Below the pieces are notes generated by a model, which saw only the letters and a list, made by a program, of their open reading frames with translations, made no database searches and was not told the origin of the DNA. A DNA stretch of 64,000 bases from Hydrogenophaga sp. (GTDB lineage: Bacteria > Pseudomonadota > Gammaproteobacteria > Burkholderiales > Burkholderiaceae_C). The stretch is from contig NZ_JAILWB010000013.1 of NCBI RefSeq assembly GCF_025699295.1, positions 1 through 64,000 on the forward strand, given 5' to 3'. This document shows positions 18,334-26,475 of this stretch, piece by piece (within the stretch, counting starts at the first letter, position 1; each line of letters starts with the position of its first letter). Made by a program: the position numbers and the translations under genes.

Positions 18334-19641
18334 TCAGGGTTGCGGTGGGCGCAGGGTCAGCTCGTTGCCGTTGAAACGCGCCTGCCAGCCGCCGCGTTCC
18401 AGCGACTGCTGCAGCGCGCGCAACTGGTCTTCGCTGGCGCGCCAGCCAGAGAAGCGGCCCTCGCCGGTGCTGTAGGCAATGACCGAGGGGATCAGGGCCT
18501 CGCCCGCGGCGGCCTGGTCGATGGCCGCGAGCAGGGTTTCAAGGTCGCCGGCCGAGAGCGCACCGCTGGCCTGCTGCAGGCGCGCGACCTCGCGCTGCAT
18601 CTGTACCGGCGCGTCGAGTACCACGGTCACCTGCGGAAAGGTCTTTTGCAGCGTCTGCACCACGGCCTGCTGTTTGGTACCGAGTGCGCTGCGTTCATGC
18701 CAGGCGGCGGCGTTCAGGCCCACCAGTTGCACGCCCAGCAGGGCGGCAAATCCCCAGCGCGCGGGCCGCCACGCCGGGGCGTTGCGCCATTGCCGGAAGC
18801 TGCGCTTGAGTCGCTGGCTGCGCCGTGCGCCGGCGGACAGGCTCAGATCGAACTGGGCCAGGTTCCAGTCGGACTGGGCACAGCGCAGCAGCCAGGCGGG
18901 CTGGGCCACGAGTTCGAAACGCTGCTGCAGCACCTGCTCGGCCTGGCCGGCCACGGTCGGGTCGGCCAGCCAGACGTCGAACTCGCCCGGTTCGCCCGGC
19001 GCATCGCTGGCCGGCGGCATGAGGGCAGTGACCACCATGTCGGCGGCGGTGCCGCTGCCCATGGGCGTCTCGCGCACCGGTGCGCAGCTCACGCCCAGCA
19101 ATCCGGCGCTGCCGAGCCAGACCTGGCCATTTTCGTTGTAGGCCCAGTGAATGTTGGAGGGGATATCCAGCGTGAAGCTGCGCGAGGCCCCTGGCGATGC
19201 ACCGGGGGCCTCGGCGGGAACCAGTGGCCAAAGCGCGGGTGCGATGCGGCCTACCGGGCGGTTGGCCGACTCCAGGGTCTGCAGCCAGCCGCGCAGCCAG
19301 GTCCTGGCGCAGGCAGCCACCCAGACCGTCTGGCCCGAGCGGCCGCCAGGCTCCAGGGCGAAGTGCAGTTCGGCGGTATCGGCCAGCAGTCGGTCTTCCA
19401 GCAGGCCGTCCAGTGCCGCGCGCAGGCGCGCGGGAGTTACCTTGGGCAGCGCGACCCGGTGCCATGACACGGCGCGCGGAGGCAGCACCAGTACCACGTC
19501 GTCGTCGCGTGGCAGCAGCGCCGCGGCGCTCTGACCATGGTCGTTGATCTGCTGGCCATTGCTGGACCTGGCCCAGTCGAACAGGGCCGTCGGCCCTGCG
19601 GCGGGAGCGGCGGAGAAGTCCGAGGGGGTGACGATCAGCAC
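18334..19641 (-). CDS. gspL: Type II secretion protein GspL
   Basis: GspL links the cytoplasmic ATPase to the periplasmic pseudopilus. The N-terminal two thirds is the actin-like cytoplasmic domain (VVLVLPPRAVSWHRVALPKV, LLEDRLLADTAELHFAL). A membrane helix near residue 300 (GFAALLGVQLVGLNAAAWHE) and a ferredoxin-like periplasmic domain follow. The only suitable start is GTG at 19641, giving 435 residues. About 100 bases separate it from gspK, an unusually large gap for this cluster, and I see no promoter in it. Confidence 0.92.
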   Translation of the reverse strand: MLIVTPSDFSAAPAAGPTALFDWARSSNGQQINDHGQSAAALLPRDDDVVLVLPPRAVSWHRVALPKVTPARLRAALDGLLEDRLLADTAELHFALEPGGRSGQTVWVAACARTWLRGWLQTLESANRPVGRIAPALWPLVPAEAPGASPGASRSFTLDIPSNIHWAYNENGQVWLGSAGLLGVSCAPVRETPMGSGTAADMVVTALMPPASDAPGEPGEFDVWLADPTVAGQAEQVLQQRFELVAQPAWLLRCAQSDWNLAQFDLSLSAGARRSQRLKRSFRQWRNAPAWRPARWGFAALLGVQLVGLNAAAWHERSALGTKQQAVVQTLQKTFPQVTVVLDAPVQMQREVARLQQASGALSAGDLETLLAAIDQAAAGEALIPSVIAYSTGEGRFSGWRASEDQLRALQQSLERGGWQARFNGNELTLRPPQP

Positions 19642-19743
19642 GGTGATGCAGTCATGCGAAGGTGTTACCAGAGGGCGAGTGCACCATTCTAGAGACCCTG
19701 TGTGTCCCGCAGGGCATTGAGTGCACCCGGGGCCCGCGCGAAA

Positions 19744-20727
19744 TCAGCGCCTGGCAAAGCGCTCGCGCCAGGTCACACGCACGTCCAGGTTGTTGCGCAC
19801 CACGAGGGAACGCTCTTCGATGATGGTGTTGTCCAGTCGCAGGCGCCCGCGCACTTCGAAATGGTTGCTGCGCACTCCGTGGTACAGATCAGACAGTTGG
19901 CCGGCAATGGCGGGCACCGTGATGCTCACGGCGGCCAGGCTCTTGAAGGGTTCACGCTCGCGGGCCGCCGTGACCTGGCGCGCCTGGGCCAGGTCCATGC
20001 CCGGCACGCTGGCACAGATGGCCTGGGCGCTGGCGGTGTTGAGGTTGAGCGTGGAGCGGTTGGGCAGCACGGTCACATGGGGCTCCAGCGCCGCCAGACT
20101 GCGGTGGCCGATGCCGAGCCAGGCGAGCTGGGCAAATTTCTTCGGCAGCAGGGACGTGCGCGAGGGCAGTGGGTCGCTCAGTGCCAGGCGCATCGAGGCG
20201 CGCAGCTCGTTGGCGGCGGTGTTGAGTTCCGATGTGGGAAGGCCCAGCAGTTCATAGAGCTTGGCGAAGCTGCCCATGTCGGCCTCGGACAGCTCGACGG
20301 TGGTTTGTGCGCCGGTGCCCACGACGCGCACCACGTTGAGGAAATTCATGCGCGATTGCAGGTCGACCACCTCGCCGGAGAGGAAGGCCTCGAGCATGCC
20401 GTCGGTGTTGTTGTTCTTGTCTGCGGCCAGGAAGCTGGAGAGTCGCGCCTCTTCCAGCGGCGTGGCCCAGGGCTCACCCAGGTGGTCGGCGTTGCCGCTG
20501 CTCTGGTTGTCTCGCGCGTCCTCGCGCAGGATCAGGCGCGCCCAGTCGAGCGCGCCGGTGAGGATCCAGCCGGCCTGCACGCGCTGGCGCTCGGCCTGTT
20601 CCACCTCGGAGGCGCGCCACTGCTGCCACAGCGCGGCCGAGGCCAGGGTAGCCACCAGGGTGACGACGAGCATCGCCAGCAGCAGCGCGGCGCCGCGCTG
20701 GGGGTGGCGAAGAGCAGGCGCCTTCAT
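19744..20727 (-). CDS. gspK: Type II secretion minor pseudopilin GspK
   Basis: GspK caps the pseudopilus tip together with GspI and GspJ. The prepilin signal MKAPALRHPQRG precedes the hydrophobic start AALLLAMLVVTLVATLASAA. As is usual for GspK, the conserved Glu at position 5 of the mature protein is absent. The large globular domain has the motif DLQSRMNFLNVV and the helix-hairpin-like FKSLAAVS region. The ATG at 20727 overlaps the gspJ stop by one base. I estimate 327 residues, normal for the family. Confidence 0.94.
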   Translation of the reverse strand: MKAPALRHPQRGAALLLAMLVVTLVATLASAALWQQWRASEVEQAERQRVQAGWILTGALDWARLILREDARDNQSSGNADHLGEPWATPLEEARLSSFLAADKNNNTDGMLEAFLSGEVVDLQSRMNFLNVVRVVGTGAQTTVELSEADMGSFAKLYELLGLPTSELNTAANELRASMRLALSDPLPSRTSLLPKKFAQLAWLGIGHRSLAALEPHVTVLPNRSTLNLNTASAQAICASVPGMDLAQARQVTAAREREPFKSLAAVSITVPAIAGQLSDLYHGVRSNHFEVRGRLRLDNTIIEERSLVVRNNLDVRVTWRERFARR

Positions 20728-21455
20728 CAACGCCCAGCCTCAAGTGTGGGACGCACCCAGTCGCGCACCAGGCTGCCGCTGAGCCCTTCGCCGGTGCCGA
20801 GCACGAGTTCCAGGCGCACGCCTTTGGGCAGCGCGCTGCTGCGTGCGGTTTCTACGCCCCCGACGGGCTCTTCGTTGCCCACCGACGATTGCGGGTTCGA
20901 CCAGCCTTCTCCGCGGTGGTAGAAGAGCTGCCACTGGTCGATGCCCAGCAGCGCGATGGCGCTGTCGGTGCTGGCGTTGCCGGTTTGCGACGGCAGGGCG
21001 CCGCGGCCCCATTCGGCGGCCCGATGCCAGGCGCGTGCGAGTTCGTCGCGCCGCAGCAGCGGGCCCGATTGCCAGCGCACCCACTGCCCGCTGGCGCGGC
21101 TGCTCGATGAAATGATGGGCAGGCCCGCGAGCGCCACGCCGGTCAGGCGTGTCCAGGCGACGACGCGGATGCCGCGGCTGTCCAGGCCCGACTCGCTGCT
21201 GTCGCGCCGCGTCATGCGCAGCACCTGGCCGTTGAAGTCGATCGCATTGACCTCGCCGGTGTCGATCAGGGCGTCCAGGTCGGCCGCCCACTGGCCCATG
21301 GCGGCCTGCATGCGCAACAGGTCGTCGGCGCGTTGCTGGGTGAGGGTCTGCGCGCGGGTCATGCCGTCGAGCGAGCGCCAGCTCAGCAGCGCGAGCATGG
21401 ACATGACGACGATGGCCACCAGCAGCTCGACGAGGGTGAAGCCACGCGCATTCAT
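20727..21455 (-). CDS. gspJ: Type II secretion minor pseudopilin GspJ
   Basis: The prepilin leader MNARG is followed by FTLVELLVAIVVMSMLALLS, with Glu5 present for GspO cleavage and methylation. The globular domain has the GspJ features DDLLRMQAAMGQWAADLDAL and a C-terminal WVRP motif. From the ATG at 21455 it has 242 residues and starts 2 bases after gspI. A longer frame extending into gspI is not real. It forms the pseudopilus tip with GspI and GspK. Confidence 0.94.
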   Translation of the reverse strand: MNARGFTLVELLVAIVVMSMLALLSWRSLDGMTRAQTLTQQRADDLLRMQAAMGQWAADLDALIDTGEVNAIDFNGQVLRMTRRDSSESGLDSRGIRVVAWTRLTGVALAGLPIISSSSRASGQWVRWQSGPLLRRDELARAWHRAAEWGRGALPSQTGNASTDSAIALLGIDQWQLFYHRGEGWSNPQSSVGNEEPVGGVETARSSALPKGVRLELVLGTGEGLSGSLVRDWVRPTLEAGR

Positions 21456-21457
21456 GT

Positions 21458-21829
21458 TCAGTACCGTCCCATCACGGTGGAGAGCGTCAGCAGGCGCACG
21501 TTCACGCCATCCACCGCGGCTTCGACCACCGTGTCCACGCGCCGGAAGTTCGGGTTGGGCGTCGGCAGTACCGACAGGTGCACGCGCATTTCGCGCCCGG
21601 CCTGCACGCAGCCGGCGTCGCTCTCGCCGGTGCCGGGCAACTGGCGCTGCAGGCGCAGCCGGGTCAACTCGTTTTCCGCGCAGAGCTGCGCCAGCCACTG
21701 GTCGCTCTGCCTGCCCGCCGCGCGTGTGAGCGCGCCCGTGGCCTGCAGGCCGGCGGACAGCGTGATCGCGACCACGGCCAGGGCCACGAGCACCTCGATC
21801 AGCGTGAATCCGCGTGCGCTTCTTCTCAT
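21458..21829 (-). CDS. gspI: Type II secretion minor pseudopilin GspI
   Basis: The leader MRRSARG is followed by FTLIEVLVALAVVAITLSAG, a standard type IV prepilin-like start with Glu5. The short globular part includes WLAQLCAENELTRLRLQRQL and the VHLSVLPTPNPNFRRVD strand typical of GspI. At 123 residues the size is normal. Its ATG overlaps the gspH stop by 4 bases. Processing requires the prepilin peptidase GspO/PilD, which is not in this window. Confidence 0.94.
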   Translation of the reverse strand: MRRSARGFTLIEVLVALAVVAITLSAGLQATGALTRAAGRQSDQWLAQLCAENELTRLRLQRQLPGTGESDAGCVQAGREMRVHLSVLPTPNPNFRRVDTVVEAAVDGVNVRLLTLSTVMGRY

Positions 21830-22278
21830 GGTGCCGGGCCCAGCACGGTGAAGGGCGACAGGCCGTCGGTGCCTAGCGTGATGCGTCGCTCGCCCTGCAC
21901 CAGCACCAGGCGCTGCGCCGGGATCAGCGGTTCGGGCCCGAGCACAAGGGACTGCGCCCCGGGAGGTTGAATCACCTGGGCCTGGGTGTCCGGGCTCAGC
22001 CAGGGACGCGGGCCGGACAGCGAACCGGGGCCCGCCTGCGTGGGCAGGCCGATGAACTCGAAGCCTTGTGGCAGGCCGGTCCAGACCACCGGCAGGCCAC
22101 TGGTGCGCGACTGCGCGCGCGCCGACTCCAGCAAGGCGGACAGCCGCAGGCCTTCGCGTTCGAGCCGGGTGGCACTGGTGTCGCGCAACGCCAGACTCAC
22201 GCCTGCGGTGGCAAATGCCACGATCACCAGCACGACCATGAGTTCGAGCAGGGTGAAGCCGTGGGCCTTGCCGGGCAT
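21826..22278 (-). CDS. gspH: Type II secretion minor pseudopilin GspH
   Basis: The leader MPGKAHG is followed by FTLLELMVVLVIVAFATAGV, so this is a prepilin-like protein with Glu5. The remainder has the GspH features RLSALLESARAQSRTSGLPV and GERRITLGTDGLSPF. The protein has 150 residues. It starts 64 bases after gspG and overlaps gspI by 4 bases. GspH connects the minor tip complex to the GspG fibre. Confidence 0.93.
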   Translation of the reverse strand: MPGKAHGFTLLELMVVLVIVAFATAGVSLALRDTSATRLEREGLRLSALLESARAQSRTSGLPVVWTGLPQGFEFIGLPTQAGPGSLSGPRPWLSPDTQAQVIQPPGAQSLVLGPEPLIPAQRLVLVQGERRITLGTDGLSPFTVLGPAP

Positions 22279-22342
22279 GGTTGGCCTCAGCGCAAATGAA
22301 TATAGACGGCAGTGGGGCGTGGGGGCTCAACCATTGTCAGGC

Positions 22343-22816
22343 TCACTGCCAGCTGCCGATGTCGGCGTCGCGGCCCTCTCCACCGGCCTGGCCGTCCGCG
22401 CCCAGCGAGAGCACGTCGACCTCACCCTTGAGGCCCGGGTTGATGTATTGGTAGGGCCGGCCCCATGGGTCACCCGGCAGCTTGTCCAGATAGGGCCGCC
22501 AGTTGGGCGGCACCGGGCCCGTGGAGGGCTTGACCACCAGGGCGTTCAGACCCTGTTCGCCCGTCGGGTAGCGCTGGTTGTCCAGACGGTACAGCTTGAG
22601 GGCCTGCATGAGGTTGTTCACGTCGGTTTTCGCGGCGGTCACGCGAGCGTCGTCGGCGCGATCGAGCACGTTGGGCACGATCAGCGCAGCGAGCACGCCG
22701 ATGATGACCAATACCACCATGAGCTCGATCAGAGTGAAGCCGCGTTGCACGGCGCGCCATGCGCGCGGCGTGCAACGCATGACCCGAAAGGGAGGGAGGG
22801 GGGTCAGGTGAGGCAT
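22343..22816 (-). CDS. gspG: Type II secretion major pseudopilin GspG
   Basis: GspG is the main fibre subunit. The mature part begins FTLIELMVVLVIIGVLAALI. It keeps the calcium-site region and the GspG signatures LKLYRLDNQRYPTGEQGL, LDKLPGDPWGRPYQYINPG and DVLSLGADGQAGGEG. I choose the ATG at 22816 because GGGAG lies 5 bases upstream. This gives a 26-residue basic leader, longer than usual, and 157 residues in all. The ATG at 22780 would give a 14-residue leader but lacks a ribosome site. It is the first gene of the leftward gsp run. Confidence 0.95.
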   Translation of the reverse strand: MPHLTPLPPFRVMRCTPRAWRAVQRGFTLIELMVVLVIIGVLAALIVPNVLDRADDARVTAAKTDVNNLMQALKLYRLDNQRYPTGEQGLNALVVKPSTGPVPPNWRPYLDKLPGDPWGRPYQYINPGLKGEVDVLSLGADGQAGGEGRDADIGSWQ

Positions 22817-22895
22817 TCGATCTCCCGCAAACAGGGGCACGTGGAAGGCCTTGACAACGGGGTCGCAAAGCACTGCTGTCGATCATAATGCGCGC

Positions 22896-23402
22896 ATGAA
22901 GAAGGTTCCCGCGTTCGGACACTCCGGTTTCCTCATGGAAAGTCCCGCGGCGCTGCAGACAGCAGGCCGCCGTGGGCCAACCGTGGCTGCGGGGCTGTTG
23001 TGGCTGGCCGCTGGCCTGAGCGCGGGTTATTGGGTGCTGCTGGCCTGGGGCAGGGCTCCGGTGACGCCGGTCTCGGTCCTGGCAACCGAGCAGGTGAGCG
23101 CCGACACCGTGGCGGTGGCACGCACACTGGGGGCGCTTCCTGCGGTCGCGACCGCGGCGGTGGCCGCCAGCGCTGCCCCCCCACGCTACAACCTGCTGGG
23201 GGTGGTGGCGGTGGGCACGCGCGATGGAGCCGCGCTGATTGCCGTCGATGGACAGCCACCCAGGCCCTACCGCGTCGGGGCGCCGCTGGATGGCGGTCTC
23301 GTGCTGCAGGCCGTCACGCGCGGCACCGCGCGGCTGGGGCCCACGCTGGAGGCGCCTGCCACCGTGGAGCTGACCCTGCCCGAGGCGGCTGCACCGTCCT
23401 GA
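22896..23402 (+). CDS. gspC: Type II secretion protein GspC (short form)
   Basis: GspC bridges the inner-membrane platform and the secretin. The 168-residue protein has one membrane helix near residues 34-56 (AAGLLWLAAGLSAGYWVLLA). A linker and a homology-region domain follow (YNLLGVVAVGTRDGAALIAV, then PPRPYRVGAPLDGGLVLQAV) that would bind GspD. There is no room for the C-terminal PDZ or coiled-coil domain of longer GspC proteins. It is transcribed away from gspG, with 79 bases between the two starts. Confidence 0.87.
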   Translation: MKKVPAFGHSGFLMESPAALQTAGRRGPTVAAGLLWLAAGLSAGYWVLLAWGRAPVTPVSVLATEQVSADTVAVARTLGALPAVATAAVAASAAPPRYNLLGVVAVGTRDGAALIAVDGQPPRPYRVGAPLDGGLVLQAVTRGTARLGPTLEAPATVELTLPEAAAPS

Positions 23403-23436
23403 CCGGCAACCGCGCGCAGGGCGCCGCTGCCTGTTC

Positions 23437-25365
23437 ATGACCCATGGCATGACCCACAGCCCTCACCTCGCCGAGTGGCCCCGTCCGCCGGACAACCTCG
23501 TTGCCCAGCTGTGCGACGAACTGCAACGCCATTCCCCGTTCAGCGAAATGCAACCAGCCGACGTGCGCGCCTTTGTCGAGGCATCGCGGCACGCCTACTT
23601 CCGGTCCGGCGAGTCGGTGGTCGCGCCCGAGGACGGCCCGGTCAGGCACCTGTTTTTCATCCGTCGTGGCGCGGTGGTGGGCCAGAGGGGGCTTTCCGAT
23701 GTCGCCGGTGGCGCCTTCCAGTACGAGGCCGGTGACCTTCTCCCGGTGAGCGCGGTGCTGGCCGAGCGCGCGCCGACAACCCGCTACAGCGCCGCCGAGG
23801 ACACGTTCGCGCTGGTGATCACCGCCGAGGACATGCGCGCGCTGGCCGAGCGCAGCGCGGTGTTTGGCGACTTCCTGAACCGTCGCATCCTGCGTTTCCT
23901 CGACCTGTCCCGCGCCGCGCTGCAGGTGGCCTATGCCTCGCAAGCCCTGGGCGAACAGTCGCTGGAGACACCGCTGGAGCAGCTGTGCCACAAGACGCCG
24001 GTCAGCTGCGTACCCGCGACACCGCTGCGCCAGGCGCTGGTGCAGATGCATGAGCAGCGTGTCGGCTCCATGCTGGTGGTGGATGCGGCCGAGATGCCGG
24101 TGGGCATCCTGACCCGTTCCGACGTGCTGGGTCGCATCACGCTGGCGGACCTGCCACTGACGGTGCCGATCGGGCAGGTCATGGTGCAACCCGTGCGCAC
24201 GCTCACGCACGTGCACACCGCGCAGGATGCGGCACTGCTGATGACGACCCATGGCATTCGCCATGTGCCCGTCACGCGTGACGGGCGGGCCATGGGGGTG
24301 GTCTCCGAGCGCGATCTTTTCGCGCTGCAGCGCCTGAGCATCAAGCAGGTGAGCAGCAGCATCCGCCACGCGGACGATCTGCGCAGCCTGCAGGGCGTTG
24401 CCCAGGACATTCGCCGCTTTGCGCGCAGTCTGCTCGCACAGGGGGTGCAGGCGAAACAGCTCACCTCGCTGATCAGCCACCTCAACGATGTACTGACCGC
24501 GCGCCTGATCGAGCTCACGGCCACCCGGCGCGGCATTGGTCCGCTGGAGTTCTGCTGGCTTGCGCTCGGCTCGGAAGGCCGCAGCGAGCAGACCATCTCA
24601 ACCGATCAGGACAATGCGCTCATCGTGGCCGAGTCGTCCGAAGGACCCGCGCCTGACAGAGAACGCCTGCTGGCTTTTGCACGCGAGGTCAACGAAGCGC
24701 TCGATGCCTGCGGCTATCCGCTGTGCAAGGGCGGCATCATGGCCAGCAATCCAGCCCTGTGCCTCACGGCGCAGGAATGGGACCAGCGTTTCGCGCACTG
24801 GATCGACCAGGGGTCACCCAAGGATCTGCTCAATGCCAGCATCTATTTCGATTTCCGCGCGCTCGCGGGCCAGACAGCGATGGCCACGCGGTTGCGCAAT
24901 GTCGTCACGCCGCGCGCCGCGCGCAACGCGCGTTTCCTGCGACAACTCGCGCTCAATGGCCTGGGTCAGAGCGCGCCGCTGAACTGGCTGGGCCGCATCG
25001 ACACCACCACCATCGATGGGCGGGACACGCTGGATCTGAAGCTGCAGGGCACGGCGATCTTCGTGGACGTGGCGCGGCTGTATGCGCTGGCCCACGGCGT
25101 GACGGCCACCGGTACGCGCGAACGCCTTGAGGCGGTCGGGCCGCTGATGGGCGTTCCCGAGCGCGAATACCAGGCCTGGGTCGGTGGATTCGAGTTCCTG
25201 CAGATGTTGAGATTGAGGGCTCAGCTCGATGGCACCACGGTGGGTGACAACCCCAATCGCATCGCGGTCGACCAGCTCAACGACATCGATCGCCGCATCC
25301 TGCGCGAGACCCTGCGCGTGCTGCGATCGCTGCAGCAGCGCGTGAAACTCGATTACGAACGCTAG
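23437..25365 (+). CDS. cNMP-binding/CBS/DUF294 nucleotidyltransferase-like protein
   Basis: The 642 residues contain four regions in order. A cyclic-nucleotide-binding-like domain spans about 25-135. Two CBS domains lie at about 180-290 (VGSMLVVDAAEMPVGILTRS; GIRHVPVTRDGRAMGVVSER). A DUF294 nucleotidyltransferase-like domain has GSEGRSEQTISTDQDNA near 376, and a DUF294 C-terminal domain begins near 490. The family resembles GlnD-type nucleotidyltransferases and is thought to sense nucleotides; no reaction is established. Relatives often sit beside an exonuclease or symporter gene, but here it stands alone after gspC. Its stop overlaps the convergent cobT stop by 4 bases. Confidence 0.88.
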   Translation: MTHGMTHSPHLAEWPRPPDNLVAQLCDELQRHSPFSEMQPADVRAFVEASRHAYFRSGESVVAPEDGPVRHLFFIRRGAVVGQRGLSDVAGGAFQYEAGDLLPVSAVLAERAPTTRYSAAEDTFALVITAEDMRALAERSAVFGDFLNRRILRFLDLSRAALQVAYASQALGEQSLETPLEQLCHKTPVSCVPATPLRQALVQMHEQRVGSMLVVDAAEMPVGILTRSDVLGRITLADLPLTVPIGQVMVQPVRTLTHVHTAQDAALLMTTHGIRHVPVTRDGRAMGVVSERDLFALQRLSIKQVSSSIRHADDLRSLQGVAQDIRRFARSLLAQGVQAKQLTSLISHLNDVLTARLIELTATRRGIGPLEFCWLALGSEGRSEQTISTDQDNALIVAESSEGPAPDRERLLAFAREVNEALDACGYPLCKGGIMASNPALCLTAQEWDQRFAHWIDQGSPKDLLNASIYFDFRALAGQTAMATRLRNVVTPRAARNARFLRQLALNGLGQSAPLNWLGRIDTTTIDGRDTLDLKLQGTAIFVDVARLYALAHGVTATGTRERLEAVGPLMGVPEREYQAWVGGFEFLQMLRLRAQLDGTTVGDNPNRIAVDQLNDIDRRILRETLRVLRSLQQRVKLDYER

Positions 25366-26459
25366 CGTTGCAGCAGGGCCTGCGCCGCCAGCAGCAGTGG
25401 CCAGGCCATCAGGGCGCCCGTGCCCTGGCCCATGCGCATGCCCATGTCGAGCAGCGGTTGCGCCTGCAGATGGATCAGCATCAGGCGGTGGCCCGTCTCC
25501 GCCGACCGATGGCCGAACACGAAATAGTCCGCCGCCGCCGGATTCAGGCCGCGTGCCACCAGGGCCGCAGCGCTGGCCACATAGCCATCGACCAGCACCA
25601 CACGGCGTTCGCTCGCTGCCTGCAACATGGCGCCGGCCATCATCGCGATCTCGAATCCCCCGAGCGCCGCCAGCGCATCCAGCGGCGCCAGCGCCTTGCG
25701 GTGTCGGGCGGCAGCGGCCGAGAGTTTTTCAATGCGCTGCTGGAGCACGGCATCGTCGAGGCCAGCACCCTGGAAGTCGTCGCGTCCGCAGGCATCGACC
25801 AGCGGCACGCCACACAGGCGGGACAGCAGTAGCGACGCGCTCACGGTGTTGGCCACGCCCACATCGCCGAGCGCGATCACGTTGCCCGGCAGGTGGCGCA
25901 CCACGTCCATGCCGGCGTGCAATGCCGAGATCGCCTGAGCCTGCGACATGGCGGGCCCAAGCATCAGGTTGCGCGTGCCATAGCCGATCTTGCGCGGCAG
26001 CAGCGGGGCCTTGCGCCGCGCGTCGTCGGGCAGGGAGATGTGGGAAGCGACCCCCGCGTCCACCACCGTCAGGTCGAAGCCATGCAACTGTGCCAGTGCA
26101 TTGACCGGGGCAGTGCCCAGCAGCAGCTGCAGCACGTGTTCGCAGGTCATGGACTGGGCGAGATCTGACATGCCTTCGTCGGCGATGCCGTGGTCGGCCG
26201 CAAACACCACCAGCTGTGGCGAGTCGAAGGCCAGCAGGTCGAACGCCTGCGGGCCAATGTGCTGGATGCGCGCGAGCTGCAGCACCAGGGCTTGCATGCG
26301 GCCCAGCACGTGCTCCGGAAATCCCTCCGGGGCCAGCCGCCGCATCAGCGCGTGCTCGAGCATCGTGTCGCCGGTCGAGGCAATGCGGGGCAGCTTCAGC
26401 CCGGCGGGCAGTTCCGACGTGCGGCGGGTGATCGGTTCGAATACGGGGTCGCGAGCCAT
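25362..26459 (-). CDS. cobT: Nicotinate-nucleotide-dimethylbenzimidazole phosphoribosyltransferase CobT
   Basis: CobT makes alpha-ribazole phosphate from nicotinate mononucleotide and a base such as dimethylbenzimidazole, for the lower ligand of cobalamin. Family motifs are VVFAADHGIADEGMS, the GIGN-like GYGTRNLM, ALGDVGVANTVSASLL and a C-terminal GMRMGQGTGALMAWPLL. The 365 residues are typical. No other cobalamin gene is adjacent. It lies 16 bases downstream of ilvA on the same strand, so it may be cotranscribed with it. Confidence 0.93.
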   Translation of the reverse strand: MARDPVFEPITRRTSELPAGLKLPRIASTGDTMLEHALMRRLAPEGFPEHVLGRMQALVLQLARIQHIGPQAFDLLAFDSPQLVVFAADHGIADEGMSDLAQSMTCEHVLQLLLGTAPVNALAQLHGFDLTVVDAGVASHISLPDDARRKAPLLPRKIGYGTRNLMLGPAMSQAQAISALHAGMDVVRHLPGNVIALGDVGVANTVSASLLLSRLCGVPLVDACGRDDFQGAGLDDAVLQQRIEKLSAAAARHRKALAPLDALAALGGFEIAMMAGAMLQAASERRVVLVDGYVASAAALVARGLNPAAADYFVFGHRSAETGHRLMLIHLQAQPLLDMGMRMGQGTGALMAWPLLLAAQALLQR

Positions 26460-26475
26460 GGCACTGGGGGCAGGT

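Noticed and set aside
22851..22895. TTGACA at 22851 and CATAAT near 22884 as a gspC promoter
   Set aside because: The spacer is about 27 bases, far too long for sigma-70.
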